From assembly GCA_026552835.1 (NCBI GenBank), contig JAPMTY010000055.1, forward strand, positions 1 through 14,086: 14,086 nt of DNA, written 5' to 3'. Positions 13,565 to 14,086 of the stretch are shown one piece after another. Under the pieces are notes generated by a model that was not told where the DNA came from, did no database searches, and saw nothing but the letters and a program-made list of their open reading frames with translations. Position numbers and translations under genes: made by a program. Position 1 is the first letter of the stretch. Each line of letters starts with the position of its first letter. The stretch comes from Candidatus Methanoperedens sp. Its GTDB lineage: Archaea; Halobacteriota; Methanosarcinia; Methanosarcinales; Methanoperedenaceae.

Positions 13565-14086
13565 ATGACACTAGATTCAAGAATTTCCGAACTTGCAAAC
13601 GCAGCAAAACCCACAGTCGCCATAATCGGTCTTGGCGGCGCGGGATGTAATATCGTTTCATGGATAGCGCAAAAAGAGATAGTGGGAAGTAAAATAATTG
13701 CGGCTGATACTGATGCAACGCATTTGATGGGTGTAAAAGCGGATGTGAAAATACTCCTTGGTGAGAAAACCTACCAGGGGAAGGGCGCCGGCGGATTTGC
13801 TGAGCGGGGTACTGAAGCCGCACGGGAAAGCCTTAACGAAATAAAAAAAGAACTTCTGGATTCAAACCTTGTATTCATCATAGCAGGTATGGGCGGCGGC
13901 TCGGGCACAGGTGCAGCGCCTGTAATCGCCGAGGCCATACGTGAAGCAGGGATTCTGACGATTGGTTGTGTTACCCTCCCGTTCGGCTATGAAGTTTTAA
14001 GGCGCAAGAAGGCGATTTTCGGAATAAAAGCTCTTGCTGACAGATGCGATTCCCTTGTAGTTATAGACAATTCAAGACTGAGAGCC
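13565..14086 (+). CDS. ftsZ: Cell division protein FtsZ, N-terminal 174 residues
   Basis: The gene runs off the right edge and has no stop in the window. The GTP-binding half of FtsZ is clear: nucleotide loop IIGLGGAGCN (20-29), ADTDATHL (47-54), GKGAGGFAERG (72-82), and the tubulin/FtsZ signature GGGSGTGAAP (110-119). Then come TLPFGYE (137-143) and VVIDNSRL (165-172), a form common in archaeal FtsZ. FtsZ polymerises with GTP into the division ring at midcell. GGFA replaces the more usual GGNP turn, a variation seen in archaeal homologues. The start is supported by AAGAGGT six bases upstream. Whether this is FtsZ1 or FtsZ2 cannot be told without the C-terminal half. It is divergent from ycaO. 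Confidence 0.95.
   Translation, partial: MTLDSRISELANAAKPTVAIIGLGGAGCNIVSWIAQKEIVGSKIIAADTDATHLMGVKADVKILLGEKTYQGKGAGGFAERGTEAARESLNEIKKELLDSNLVFIIAGMGGGSGTGAAPVIAEAIREAGILTIGCVTLPFGYEVLRRKKAIFGIKALADRCDSLVVIDNSRLRA

Noticed and set aside
13506..13823. A 105-residue minus-strand frame over the ftsZ start
   Set aside because: It is antisense to ftsZ, which has clear motifs in the opposite strand, and the antisense product resembles nothing.

Overview
The window looks like a chromosomal segment of a methanogen-related euryarchaeon, most plausibly a Methanosarcinales or ANME-2d ('Ca. Methanoperedens'-like) lineage. This rests on gene content: an archaeal EF-1beta C-terminus, a YcaO-TfuA pair of the type that thioamidates methyl-coenzyme M reductase, an HdrD/DsrK-like iron-sulfur protein beside an HdrE/DsrM/NarI-like cytochrome b subunit, a geranylgeranyl reductase for ether lipids, an archaeal FtsZ, archaeal TATA-type promoters and a tRNA without encoded CCA. 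The species is an inference; no marker such as mcrA or 16S rRNA is present.

Layout: 1-87 is the end of EF-1beta (+), followed by tRNA-Ala(CGC) (+) at 118-189. From 221 to 13434 every gene is on the minus strand. In minus-strand reading order from the right these are: YcaO then TfuA (overlapping by 4 bases, 13434-11552); a very AT-rich 989-residue SF1 helicase fused to a PD-(D/E)XK nuclease (11448-8479); geranylgeranyl reductase (8377-7211); the cytochrome b-type membrane subunit and HdrD/DsrK-like subunit (7136-4861); a secreted beta-sandwich protein with a PGF-CTERM-like tail (4644-4153); a DUF3494 surface protein with a Thr/Pro repeat stalk (3954-2962); a metallo-beta-lactamase/double rhodanese protein (2847-1489); a possible thioredoxin-fold protein (1410-919); and a coupled pair, a 55-residue zinc ribbon and an unrecognised 152-residue protein (843-221). 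ftsZ starts divergently from ycaO at 13565 and runs off the window.

How the genes fit together: ycaO-tfuA serve maturation of the methane enzyme. The HdrD/DsrK-like and cytochrome b subunits form a likely membrane thiol/disulfide or menaquinone/methanophenazine electron-transfer module. Geranylgeranyl reductase can draw on reduced carriers for lipid saturation. The MBL-rhodanese and CxxC proteins suggest sulfur/thiol chemistry. The two secreted proteins are cell-surface components. Three stem-loops followed by T-runs separate the minus-strand units.

The clearest anomaly is the helicase-nuclease gene. It sits alone between housekeeping genes, its base composition is far more AT-rich than its neighbours, and short related 9-bp repeat units lie just outside both of its ends. 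It is the best candidate in the window for an acquired, possibly anti-element (defence) function. No complete multi-gene novel system, CRISPR array or transposase was seen.
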